In this document: piece after piece, positions 53,263-61,280 of the stretch
How the letters are laid out: every line of letters begins with the position of its first letter
Numbering within the stretch: the first letter of the stretch is position 1
Assembly: GCF_023078475.1 (NCBI RefSeq)
Contig: NZ_CP095741.1
Coordinates: 4,154,001-4,218,000 of the forward strand
DNA from: Luteibacter aegosomaticola
Lineage (GTDB): Bacteria > Pseudomonadota > Gammaproteobacteria > Xanthomonadales > Rhodanobacteraceae
DNA length: 64,000 nt
Direction: 5' to 3'
Program-made: the position numbers and the translations under genes
The notes under the pieces: model-generated
Seen by the model: the letters and a program-made list of their open reading frames with translations, nothing else
Told to the model about the DNA's origin: nothing
The model's database searches: none

Positions 53263-53856
53263 ATGCTCACCGACGAAAGCGAGTTTTACCTGAAGGATTT
53301 CGAGGGCCTCGACCTGGCGGGTGAGAGCCTGCTTGGAAAGACCTTCGAATCATGCACGTTCACGCGCTGCCAGTTCGCCAAGGCGGTCCTCGAGCGTTGC
53401 AAGTTTCTGGAATGCACGTTTCGCCATTGCGACCTGAGCAACGCCAAGCTCACCGTTAGCAAGTTCCAGGCGGTGAGCTTCGAGGATTGCAAGCTCCTCG
53501 GCATCGATTGGACCCGCGCTGACTGGCCGCGCTACGCCGCGCCGGGGAAGCTGGCCTTCCGAAAGTCGAACGTCAGCTACGCCACCTTCTTCGGCCTCGA
53601 CCTCCAGGAGACCGTGCTGGAGGAATGCAAGGCACATGGCGTCGACTTTCGCGATGCGAACTTCTCGAAATCGAACTTCACCTACACGGACTTTACGGAT
53701 AGCCAGTTCGGGAAGACGAAGCTGGTTGAGGTCGATTTCAGCGAGGCCACACACTATCTGATCGACGTGCAGGCCAATCAGGTGCGTGGCGCGAAGTTCA
53801 CGCGGAGTGAAGCGTTTGGGTTGTTGTATGGGTTGGATATTGAGCTGGTTGACTAG
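53263..53856 (+). CDS. Pentapeptide-repeat protein, Qnr/McbG-like
   Basis: 197 residues made almost entirely of A(D/N)LxF-type pentapeptides (CTFTRCQFAKAVLERCKF; CTFRHCDLSNAKLTVSKF; VDFRDANFSKSNFTYTDF). It should form a right-handed quadrilateral beta-helix. A non-repeat break at about 85-100 (DWPRYAAPGKL) interrupts two stacks, as in Qnr and McbG, which mimic DNA and protect DNA gyrase from quinolones or microcin B17. A gyrase-related role here is only a possibility. No strong ribosome-binding site is visible. Confidence 0.88.
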   Translation: MLTDESEFYLKDFEGLDLAGESLLGKTFESCTFTRCQFAKAVLERCKFLECTFRHCDLSNAKLTVSKFQAVSFEDCKLLGIDWTRADWPRYAAPGKLAFRKSNVSYATFFGLDLQETVLEECKAHGVDFRDANFSKSNFTYTDFTDSQFGKTKLVEVDFSEATHYLIDVQANQVRGAKFTRSEAFGLLYGLDIELVD

Positions 53857-53880
53857 TCACGCGCTCGCGATCGACCGATG

Positions 53881-54117
53881 TCAGTCTTCGTTTGCGTTGG
53901 CGTGCCAGGCATCCGTAAAGGCTTGTAACGATGAATCCGGTGACAAGCCCTCAGTGAACCATCCTCCCTGAGAGAATTCGTTCAGCAACTCGTCCAGCGA
54001 ATCGTCATCAATACCCAAGTCCTTCAACTTCACCATGCCGAATACGATGGGTGGATCCAGCTTCCCGTTCTGAGTAACCATTTCCGCGATTTTCTCGACT
54101 TCCTTGCTATACGACAT
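53881..54117 (-). CDS. Small acidic protein of unknown function downstream of the effector
   Basis: 78 residues from ATG 54117; GAGGAG lies about 9-13 nt upstream. Acidic and helical (EVEKIAEMVTQNGKLDPPIV, LGIDDDSLDELLNEF), no signal peptide. I do not recognise a family. It lies 134 nt after the effector stop on the same strand and shares the lower GC content of that patch, so it may be part of the effector locus. Confidence 0.65.
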   Translation of the reverse strand: MSYSKEVEKIAEMVTQNGKLDPPIVFGMVKLKDLGIDDDSLDELLNEFSQGGWFTEGLSPDSSLQAFTDAWHANANED

Positions 54118-54251
54118 GGCCCATCTCCTCATCTGCCGAACATAGACTAACCGCCCGGAAGTCTCAGCACTGAAGAAACGCCATGCGTAGACGGCATGCG
54201 AAGTGCAAACAGCTATTAAACATAGCGAAATCCTTTCGACGCCTCTGAACG

Positions 54252-56891
54252 TTAGAGGGAATGGCCCCGCCCCACGCTTTCCTGTTGCTGCCGTTCCTGG
54301 GCCTGCTGGTGTGCCATCGCGGCCTCTTGCTGGTGTGACTTGAACTGCTCCATCGAAGCCGGCCACTTCGCGCCGCTTTCCGCCATGGGCGTCAATGCTT
54401 CGGTGGTCGCCACCTTCGTCTGGATATCGAAAAGGTGGTCACGCCTTCCGGGTGGGGTCTGTACCGCCCAAAGGGCGTTGCCGTCCGTTGACAGGGCGAC
54501 CTGGTCGATACGCGAGAGGCCATCCTTGCGCGCCTGCACGGCAAGCGCCGAGGCGAGGTTGTCGGTGTATTGGTCGGGTGTGCGGCCCAGCGATTTATCG
54601 ACCTCGGCTACGTGTGAGCGCGCTTGCTTGAACAGCTCGTGGTCCGGATGGCCAGGATCGTCGAGCCGTGTCGGAGGTGGAGGCGGCAAGGCACGATCGA
54701 CGGATGCCAATTCGGCATCGGCCCGCTGGCTGGTTTCGCGACCGAGCTGTTCGCTTCTATCCAGCTCATTCCGGACATTGCCTTTAGCCTCGGTCGAGCC
54801 GAACAAGCCTGGCCTGGACCAGTTCCCATCCGGGTTATGGACATACGCATGGCCGTCTGAGGCCAGGACTTTGTCCGTCGGGGCCAGCAGCGCGTGTTGT
54901 ACCGCAGGTGGAACTTTCCCCAACTCGTACCAGGACTCTTGTTCGTAAGCCTCCACGAAGCGCTCGGCGATGCCCAGCTTCGACTGCGCCACGTTTTCCT
55001 TGATCGTGGCCTCGGCGCGGGCATCGAGCTCGGCCGCACGTGCCGGCGTCGCTACCTCATCGTGCGAACGGGCGAGGCCGTGTTCCAGATACTGGTCAAC
55101 CACGTGGCGAGACCATTCCTGGGTCGTTGGATCCCTGGTCCAGGGCGGAGCGCTGGCCGTCGGGGCGTCATGGGCCTCCGAAGGTTGGGTGTAAGGGTCC
55201 TTTGGCCTATCGTCCTTCGCGAGCGCCAGCTCTGTCGCCGTTCGGTTCGCCTGGAAGGTGAGTTGGCGCGCCAGTTCCGGGCTGGCCGTAACGACGCTCC
55301 CCTGAGGTGTCTCAGGCAAAGGTGGCAAATGCTGCGACCAGCCATGCTTGGCGTCGAGCTCCCACGAGTGGCCCTTCGAGTCCGTCTGGTTATAGATCCT
55401 GTAGCGGTCGAACTCGTCCATCAGGCGCTCGCCGGCCGTGGCACCGACGATGGCGCCGATGCCGGCTGCCACGATTGCACCTGGGCCGGACTCGACGCCG
55501 GCGGCGGCCGCTGCGGAAGCGAACATACCCGCACCCGCCAGGCCGCCGACGTTTCGACCGCCGAAGTGGAGGACCTGGGAAACCGCTCCGGTCGTGTTGC
55601 CGGTAGCTGCCGTTGCGTTGGCGGACTCGCGTGTCCTTTCGAAATCGACCGCGGTGGCTACTGCTGCGGCGTAGGCCATTGCGGGGCGTCCGTAGGAGGG
55701 GGAGCGCATTTCGAATGCGAGAGCCTCGGGCGTCGCGGAAAAGTGGATCAGACCCTTCGGCGGAAGATTTCTATTTCCGGCTTGAGGACCCTGAAGCAAC
55801 AAGTCTTCGTCAAGGCTAGTGCCAACGGGAAGAGCCCGCCGTTCTGTCATATGCGGCGGCGCGAGAACAGTGTTCGTTCCGCTCGGCATCCCACGAACAG
55901 CCACGCGGGGATCGATATGAAAAATTAATTGGCCGCGTACAGAATGGTGGATCACGTTCAGGCGCTTGTCGGCCGGCTCGTACTCGTTCGCAAGAAGTGG
56001 TGTTTCCAAGGTGGCATTGCAGTAATCCCGCATGAGATTGCCACAGCGTATCGACAAGCCATTCCGAAGATAGCCGCCTCCCACGTCAGAGTGAGCACCA
56101 GGAACCATGATATTCAAGAATCTGCCATCCTCCGAGAGCCCTGGAGGAATGATCTGATCCGACGGAAATGAAGCTCGAAACTCGTTCCCTGCTGTGATCT
56201 GAAATCCAGACACTACCGACGTCGGCAGTCGACGATCGAACTTCATGGGAGCGCCCGTCGCAACGGGATCGAACAGCCCTACTACCTGTGCTGTTTTTCC
56301 TGGCTCGATAAGATTTCGGGTAAACACGGCCTCGCCATCTGGCCCAACTGTCCGGCTCTTTAAGTCAGGGACGCCGTTCTCATGGACGAGGTTAGCGAAC
56401 CCGGCAACCTGGCTCGCGCCTCTACTGAACCCAATACTTTGCACTCTGATCCTGGCGAGGGGATCCTCCTGTCGCCATTCATTTGCTTGAAGAACGAAAT
56501 CACGATAAGCCTGATTAATGTTCTCCTCGTAGCTAGCCCCGGTGCCGCTGTCGTAAGCGCGCTCAATCCAACTATCCTGCGTACCCGGCCCAACGATATA
56601 GACGGCAGAAATTTTTCCACCATATTCACGTGCTGCATCACGCAGATCATTTGCAATCTTTGCGACGTTTGTGGCGTGATCGGGGTCTTTGAATTGGTTG
56701 TTCCCAGTGCCGTCGAATGCAACGAAGAACACTCGATCATGGGAATCCCCGTTTCGGAACAAGAGCGGCGCTTTCATCAACGACAGCGTGTCGCTAGCAT
56801 CCTTAAATCGCGCCAGCTGGTCAGGTGTCGCGAACTCGTGACCCACGCCATCGCGAGGCGCCCCGTCGGCACCTATCTGAATATCACTCAT
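54252..56891 (-). CDS. DUF2235 lipase effector with C-terminal XVIPCD (candidate X-T4SS effector)
   Basis: 879 residues from ATG 56891, with GGAGAG upstream. Residues about 50-380 are a DUF2235 alpha/beta-hydrolase as in T6SS phospholipases (Tle1-like): VFFVAFDGTGNN, nucleophile S156 in IGFSRGAS, D208 in GLFDPVATG, H267 in PGAHSDVGGGY. A glycine-rich hydrophobic stretch lies at about 450-510. The last 130 residues are an XVIPCD: DPGHPDHELFKQARSHV, LGRTPDQYTDNLASAL, GLSRIDQVALS, WAVQTPP, then a Gln-rich tail. XVIPCD recruits effectors to the VirD4 coupling protein of the bacteria-killing type IV system of Xanthomonadales. Membrane phospholipid hydrolysis in competitor cells is inferred. The secretion system itself is not in the window. 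Confidence 0.88.
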   Translation of the reverse strand: MSDIQIGADGAPRDGVGHEFATPDQLARFKDASDTLSLMKAPLLFRNGDSHDRVFFVAFDGTGNNQFKDPDHATNVAKIANDLRDAAREYGGKISAVYIVGPGTQDSWIERAYDSGTGASYEENINQAYRDFVLQANEWRQEDPLARIRVQSIGFSRGASQVAGFANLVHENGVPDLKSRTVGPDGEAVFTRNLIEPGKTAQVVGLFDPVATGAPMKFDRRLPTSVVSGFQITAGNEFRASFPSDQIIPPGLSEDGRFLNIMVPGAHSDVGGGYLRNGLSIRCGNLMRDYCNATLETPLLANEYEPADKRLNVIHHSVRGQLIFHIDPRVAVRGMPSGTNTVLAPPHMTERRALPVGTSLDEDLLLQGPQAGNRNLPPKGLIHFSATPEALAFEMRSPSYGRPAMAYAAAVATAVDFERTRESANATAATGNTTGAVSQVLHFGGRNVGGLAGAGMFASAAAAAGVESGPGAIVAAGIGAIVGATAGERLMDEFDRYRIYNQTDSKGHSWELDAKHGWSQHLPPLPETPQGSVVTASPELARQLTFQANRTATELALAKDDRPKDPYTQPSEAHDAPTASAPPWTRDPTTQEWSRHVVDQYLEHGLARSHDEVATPARAAELDARAEATIKENVAQSKLGIAERFVEAYEQESWYELGKVPPAVQHALLAPTDKVLASDGHAYVHNPDGNWSRPGLFGSTEAKGNVRNELDRSEQLGRETSQRADAELASVDRALPPPPPTRLDDPGHPDHELFKQARSHVAEVDKSLGRTPDQYTDNLASALAVQARKDGLSRIDQVALSTDGNALWAVQTPPGRRDHLFDIQTKVATTEALTPMAESGAKWPASMEQFKSHQQEAAMAHQQAQERQQQESVGRGHSL

Positions 56892-56907
56892 GGAAAGCTC
56901 TCCGTGC

Positions 56908-57483
56908 TTAGTAAACGTGTTCCCACGCCAGGACAAGATCGTTCCGCAGATGGCCGCCCTGATTGTCCGAGCCTTGCTCGTCCTCGGCGACGATCAGAGC
57001 TCGCATATATATGCGAATCGTCCTGTCGTTGATCTCAAGTAAAATACTCGGGCAGACAGGCTCCATGGATACACCCGCCAACCATGCCTCTTTCACCTCG
57101 GTTCGGTCGACGCGATGTAAGACGAGCCGATCTGGAAAGATCTCGTTGAGGTCGATCGATGCCGCATGACTGCCACCGTCGAGCGAGAGCCAGTCGACCA
57201 CAATGGAGCTAGGGAACGTCTGTCCATCGCGCCCCAGGATGCTGGCAAAACCTCGCCAAGTCTCACGCCAATTCGGATTCGAGGGTGGTAATGCTGGAGA
57301 ATCAATGGGTTCGCCTGAGACACCGAACTTCCGATTTCCGAACTGGATTCCGCCGTATACAACACTGCACGCAAGCGTGTTCATGCACCATGCGTCGAAT
57401 GTGTGCGCATGAAATCGGAGGGGCCAAGGTTCCTTGCCATAGAGCGGCCCGGCCAGTTCAGGGATGGGTTTGTAGGTAAGCAT
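56908..57483 (-). CDS. Candidate immunity protein A (paralogue of the next gene)
   Basis: 191 residues from ATG 57483, with GGGAGGAT 7 nt upstream. It ends 16 nt before the effector ATG, so both are probably one transcript. No signal peptide or membrane segment. It resembles the gene at 57641 throughout, most strongly at the N-terminus (KPIPELAGPLYGKEPWPLRF) and in EIFPDR-LVLHRV and IYMRALIV. I do not recognise the family. The immunity role is inferred from position and duplication. Lack of a signal peptide is a weakness if the effector acts from the periplasm. Confidence 0.7.
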   Translation of the reverse strand: MLTYKPIPELAGPLYGKEPWPLRFHAHTFDAWCMNTLACSVVYGGIQFGNRKFGVSGEPIDSPALPPSNPNWRETWRGFASILGRDGQTFPSSIVVDWLSLDGGSHAASIDLNEIFPDRLVLHRVDRTEVKEAWLAGVSMEPVCPSILLEINDRTIRIYMRALIVAEDEQGSDNQGGHLRNDLVLAWEHVY

Positions 57484-57617
57484 CAGCGATCCTCCCGATC
57501 GACATTCCATTGAGCTGCATTGTGTCTTGAGCCTTCGCAGTCTAGCGGCGGCAACGGTCACAAAACTACGAGAAAATTCTGAAAAATCAGGCCAAAGTTG
57601 CAGTTATTGTGCAACCC
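57413..57617. repeat. Leader/5'-gene duplication, copy 1
   Basis: Leader of candidate immunity gene A plus its first codons. The segment is closely similar to 58140-58353, including the GGGAGGATCG ribosome-binding site and an A/T-rich block GAAAATTCTGAAAAATCAGG. The leader is better conserved than most of the downstream coding sequence. Confidence 0.85.
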
Positions 57618-57640
57618 GATGCCGGGTAGCCGTCCCGTGC

Positions 57641-58219
57641 TCAGTAAGACTGCGCCCAGACCTCGACCAGCTCGTTCCTCAGGCAACTTAGCGGATCCCC
57701 AGGCCTTGTCTCGATGTTTGAGACAATCATGGCCCGCATGTAGACCCGCACGGTCCGATCGTTGAGCTCCAGAAGAATCTCCGGCTTTACAGGATGGAAG
57801 GATAGTGTCTCGAGCCAAGCGTCCTTCACTTCGGAGCGCGCGACTCGGTGGTGAATTTGGCGGTCAGGAAAAATCTCCTCCAGGGCCAGCGAGGTCCTGT
57901 GTGCCACCCCGTCTAGCGATATCCATTCCATCTCGACAGGCCCAGGAAATGTCTGTCCGTCATCCGTAATGATGCTATGCCCCGCCTTCCAGAATTTCTT
58001 CCAATCGATACCCTCAGGTGGGGGTCCCGATGGCGAATCAACCGGCTCGCCATAGATTCCAGCCTTGCGTTTCCCGAACATGAAGTTGTTGTAGACGATG
58101 GCGCTAGCAAGCGTGTTTAAAGACTTAGCACTGAACGAATGCGTATGGAATCGCAGGGGCCAAGGTTCCTTGCCATAGAGCGGCCCGGCCAGTTCAGGGA
58201 TAGGTTTGATGGTAAGCAT
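57641..58219 (-). CDS. Candidate immunity protein B (tandem paralogue)
   Basis: 192 residues from ATG 58219 with the same GGGAGGATCG leader. Starts MLTIKPIPELAGPLYGKEPW and diverges from paralogue A in the middle while keeping EWISLDG, EIFPDRQIHHRV, VRVYMRAMIV and LRNELVEVW. Cytoplasmic by sequence. The gene, its leader and the intervening DNA form a tandem duplication with the next gene. Two cognate or one cognate plus one orphan immunity gene are possible. Confidence 0.7.
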   Translation of the reverse strand: MLTIKPIPELAGPLYGKEPWPLRFHTHSFSAKSLNTLASAIVYNNFMFGKRKAGIYGEPVDSPSGPPPEGIDWKKFWKAGHSIITDDGQTFPGPVEMEWISLDGVAHRTSLALEEIFPDRQIHHRVARSEVKDAWLETLSFHPVKPEILLELNDRTVRVYMRAMIVSNIETRPGDPLSCLRNELVEVWAQSY

Positions 58220-58353
58220 CGACGATCCTCCCGATCGACATTCCATTGAGCTGCATTGTGTCTGCAGCCCTGGAAGTCTAGCGGCGGTAATGGCCGAAAA
58301 ACTACGCGAAAATTCTGAAAAATCAGGCCAGAGCTGCAGTTACTGTGCAACCC
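58140..58353. repeat. Leader/5'-gene duplication, copy 2
   Basis: Counterpart of 57413-57617, about 735 bp apart. Contains the start of candidate immunity gene B and its leader, with the same A/T-rich block. A promoter is likely inside, but no clear -35/-10 pair could be fixed. Confidence 0.85.
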
Positions 58354-58372
58354 ATAGCAAAGCCCAGATTTT

Positions 58373-58439
58373 GCAGGAGCGCGCTTGCGTGCGATGGGGG
58401 CTCGCGGCGGCGCGGATCGCGTGCAAGCACGCCCCTACA
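58373..58439. repeat. REP pair, class B, decayed tips
   Basis: Arms GCAGGAGCGCGCTTGCGTGCGAT and ATCGCGTGCAAGCACGCCCCTAC, with substitutions in the GTAGGAG tips. It marks the right edge of the A+T-richer effector patch. Confidence 0.8.
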
Positions 58440-58458
58440 AGAGCGTTTTCTCGTTGGC

Positions 58459-59709
58459 TCAGGCGGTCCGCATGGCTACCACGGGTGGAACGCGCGCTGC
58501 CGACCTTGCCGGTACCCATACGGCGACCTGCCCCACAAGCCACAGCACCGCCGCACCCAGCACCGGCACGTACAACGGCATGCGTGGCAGCGGGAAGTTG
58601 TTCATGAGCGTGATGTTTGCCGCCACGGCAAGCACGGCGCCCAGCACGATACCCATGCTAACCAGCACGAAGTTTTCGACGTGGAAGTAGCCGAGAATGT
58701 CACCGCTCGTGGCTCCCAGCGAACGACGAATCCCGATCTGTTTGCGCCTTTGGCTGACCCAGAAGCTGCTGAGACCGACAATACCGCCAGCAGTCGCCAG
58801 CAACAGCAATCCGCACACGATGCTCATGAGCGCGGCAACGCTGCGGTCACCGGCATAGGCGGTTTCACGCGATTGGGTGATCGGCACGATGCCCGTCTCC
58901 GGATCGATGATGCGAGTACCGCCGCGCTCCTGCAGCGTCTTATACGCTGCTGCCATCACCGACTTCATGTCCGTGCCATGGGTACGCACCATGTAGACGA
59001 CACCTTCTTCGGGATCGACCGGGCGAGCCGGAATCAACATCGTGTCGAAATCCAGGGTCCGCGTACGCGCGTACACCGACTGCAGCCGATCCACGATGCC
59101 GATAATGGACGTCGTCCCATAGCCAAGAAAGACCGTCTTGCCCAGCGCGTTACCGTCAGGAAAGAGTCGCTCGGCAAGGCTACGCGTAATGATGACGCCC
59201 GGTAGTGCGGCTTTGTCATTGGGCCCGATGGCGGAGACCTCGTCGGGACGGAAGTTCCGGCCCCCTATGAGCGAGACACCCAGCGTATTTAGGGCATGGT
59301 CGTCGGCGTGGTAGACCGAGGCCATGGGAGGGCGGCCTGTCTGGTCCGGGCTGAGCTTCACGAGTGTCGTCCGTGAACCGTATCCCGCCATGGGATACGA
59401 CTGGCTCCGAAACGCATCGAGTACGCCTGTTACGTGGCGCAGGGCGTCCAGGTCGGTGCGTATGGTGGCATCCAGTTCCGCGACCGGGGTGCCCTTACGC
59501 CAGACGTTTCGGATGGCGAAGAGATGCGCCTCATCCGTTCCGCTCGGCCGTGACAAATGCACGATCGATGTAGCCACGATAAACATCGCGTTGGACGTTA
59601 CAGCCAGGGTGAGTGCCACCTGCATCACGATAAGCACGGTAGCCACCTTATGCCGCCCTAACGCAGCAACGATCGGGCGCAGCTGCATGAAAAATCTTCC
59701 CAGTGCCAT
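58459..59709 (-). CDS. MacB/FtsX-type ABC permease, second of a pair
   Basis: 416 residues from ATG 59709, with GAGG 7 nt upstream. Layout: N-terminal membrane helix (IVMQVALTLAVTSNAMFIV), a periplasmic MacB_PCD-like domain (about 45-270), then three membrane helices with the FtsX core (RRKQIGIRRSLGATSGDILGYF). Starts 8 nt after the stop of the sister permease. Such pairs work with a cytoplasmic ATPase, absent here, as mechanotransmission or export machines. Confidence 0.86.
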   Translation of the reverse strand: MALGRFFMQLRPIVAALGRHKVATVLIVMQVALTLAVTSNAMFIVATSIVHLSRPSGTDEAHLFAIRNVWRKGTPVAELDATIRTDLDALRHVTGVLDAFRSQSYPMAGYGSRTTLVKLSPDQTGRPPMASVYHADDHALNTLGVSLIGGRNFRPDEVSAIGPNDKAALPGVIITRSLAERLFPDGNALGKTVFLGYGTTSIIGIVDRLQSVYARTRTLDFDTMLIPARPVDPEEGVVYMVRTHGTDMKSVMAAAYKTLQERGGTRIIDPETGIVPITQSRETAYAGDRSVAALMSIVCGLLLLATAGGIVGLSSFWVSQRRKQIGIRRSLGATSGDILGYFHVENFVLVSMGIVLGAVLAVAANITLMNNFPLPRMPLYVPVLGAAVLWLVGQVAVWVPARSAARVPPVVAMRTA

Positions 59710-59717
59710 GCCGTGCC

Positions 59718-61046
59718 TCAACCGTTGATTTTGATTTGCCAGGCGGGCTGGGTCTGTGCCGCGCGCCAGGTCGGATAGAGCGCCGCCACCACCGTGGAGC
59801 CGACGGCCAGTACCAGGGTAAGCAACATCAGTGATGCATCCACGTGTACGAGTCGCGCGATTTTCGGCTCGAACAGGCCACTGATTCCCCAAACGCCCAG
59901 TGCAGTGAGGGCTACGCCGAGCAAGCCGCCGACCAACCCCATGGTGGCGCCTTCGACGAGGAATTGCCGGTACACGGCGGCGCGTGATGCGCCCAGTGCG
60001 CGGCGTATGCCGATCTCGGGGGCGCGACGGAGGAAGCGGGCCAGCATGAGACCTACCACGTTAACCAGCACGATCAACAAAAAGCTGGCCGAGATAAGCA
60101 TCGAAAGGCTCGAGGCGCGCGGAACGATCCCCAGGTACGTCAGGGTATCCGGCAGGTTGCGCAGGCGCACCGCGGGTGCCCACGAGAAACGGCCAATCCG
60201 CTGCTGCTCATCGGCGTAATGTTGCAGGAACTCACGATATGCCGTCGCGTCTGCGGGCGACCCCAACTCCACCCAGGCGCCGAAGCGGCCGCACTCGCTA
60301 TGCAGGTAGGCGTCCCAGTCCGAGACGTCTCCCCACCCGGTATCGGAAGGGCAGTTCGAGTACTTGCTGTCCTTTTTCATATCCGTGGCGCGGGTGAGAG
60401 GCATGAAAATGTCGCCGGGATCGTCATAGGCGTTCTCGAGGCCATTCTGGACCACGTCGTAGAAGCGCGGCTTCGGGTTCCACGCATCAAGCACGCCGGC
60501 GATTCGAAATAGCTTCCCATCCAGGCGGAGTTCCTTGCCCGTGCTGTCCCGTCCGGCGAACACCTTATCGTTGAGGCGTTTGCTGATCACCACCGCCGTG
60601 GCGTGCTTTGCGTCGTCATCCCGGCTCCAGGCGCTGCCATATCGGAACGGAATGTCGAACATGGGAAAGAAATCAGCCGTCACGGCTTCGCCCGTCAGGG
60701 ACATGACGGGTACCGCTACGTTGTCGGATTCGACGTCCCACGTCGTCGGAAAGAGGATGGTCTGCCGCTGTGCCTTGCCCGCCTTCCATATAGCCATCGC
60801 GTCGGCATAGCTGAGCATGTCGGGCGGCTCGCCCTTGTAGGTATACGAAGGCCCGACGTTATCCACCAGTGGCACGAACAGTCGCGAGGACTTTCCCGGC
60901 ATGGGATCGCTCGTTGTCGCCCTGAAGGCGGCGTAAGAGACCATGCAGGCCGATATGCCAACGGCGATCAGCACCACCACCAAGACCGTTAGTGCCTTGC
61001 TACGCTGGCTGCTTCTCAGCGCCAGTTCCACATAATGACCCCACAT
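59718..61046 (-). CDS. MacB/FtsX-type ABC permease, first of a pair
   Basis: 442 residues from ATG 61046, preceded by GGGGATGGGGG. Same layout: anchor helix (LTVLVVVLIAVGISACMVSY), MacB_PCD-like periplasmic domain (about 50-300), FtsX core with RRAPEIGIRRALGASRAAVY and a C-terminal helix ending PTWRAAQTQPAWQIKING. Four cysteines lie in a periplasmic segment (SNCPSDTG ... HSECGRFG) or membrane. Neither an ATPase nor a MacA-like adaptor is adjacent. From 61047 to 61280 no gene is seen. Confidence 0.87.
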   Translation of the reverse strand: MWGHYVELALRSSQRSKALTVLVVVLIAVGISACMVSYAAFRATTSDPMPGKSSRLFVPLVDNVGPSYTYKGEPPDMLSYADAMAIWKAGKAQRQTILFPTTWDVESDNVAVPVMSLTGEAVTADFFPMFDIPFRYGSAWSRDDDAKHATAVVISKRLNDKVFAGRDSTGKELRLDGKLFRIAGVLDAWNPKPRFYDVVQNGLENAYDDPGDIFMPLTRATDMKKDSKYSNCPSDTGWGDVSDWDAYLHSECGRFGAWVELGSPADATAYREFLQHYADEQQRIGRFSWAPAVRLRNLPDTLTYLGIVPRASSLSMLISASFLLIVLVNVVGLMLARFLRRAPEIGIRRALGASRAAVYRQFLVEGATMGLVGGLLGVALTALGVWGISGLFEPKIARLVHVDASLMLLTLVLAVGSTVVAALYPTWRAAQTQPAWQIKING

Positions 61047-61280
61047 GCCCCCATCCCCTGTCGCTCCATGGCCCATGATCGTACGTCAATCGATGCGTGC
61101 TGTGGCCGTTTGGAGGCCGGAGGATGGGCGGAGTGAGGTATTTGGGTTACAGCCGAAGTGCCACGCCCTGCCATGAACGTTGAATCAGGCCAGCGCGTCC
61201 GCCGGTTCCACGTGTGCCGATGCCGCCTTCGATCGAATGAGGCGACATACACTGGTGCGGCCTGGAGCCGCGCTCGGTGC

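Noticed and set aside
53263..53856. Quinolone-resistance gene (qnr)
   Set aside because: The pentapeptide fold is certain, but specific Qnr loops cannot be verified, so only similarity is stated.
54252..56891. T6SS effector assignment
   Set aside because: No VgrG, PAAR or Tap/Tec adaptor gene is adjacent, whereas the C-terminal XVIPCD is clear, favouring the type IV route.
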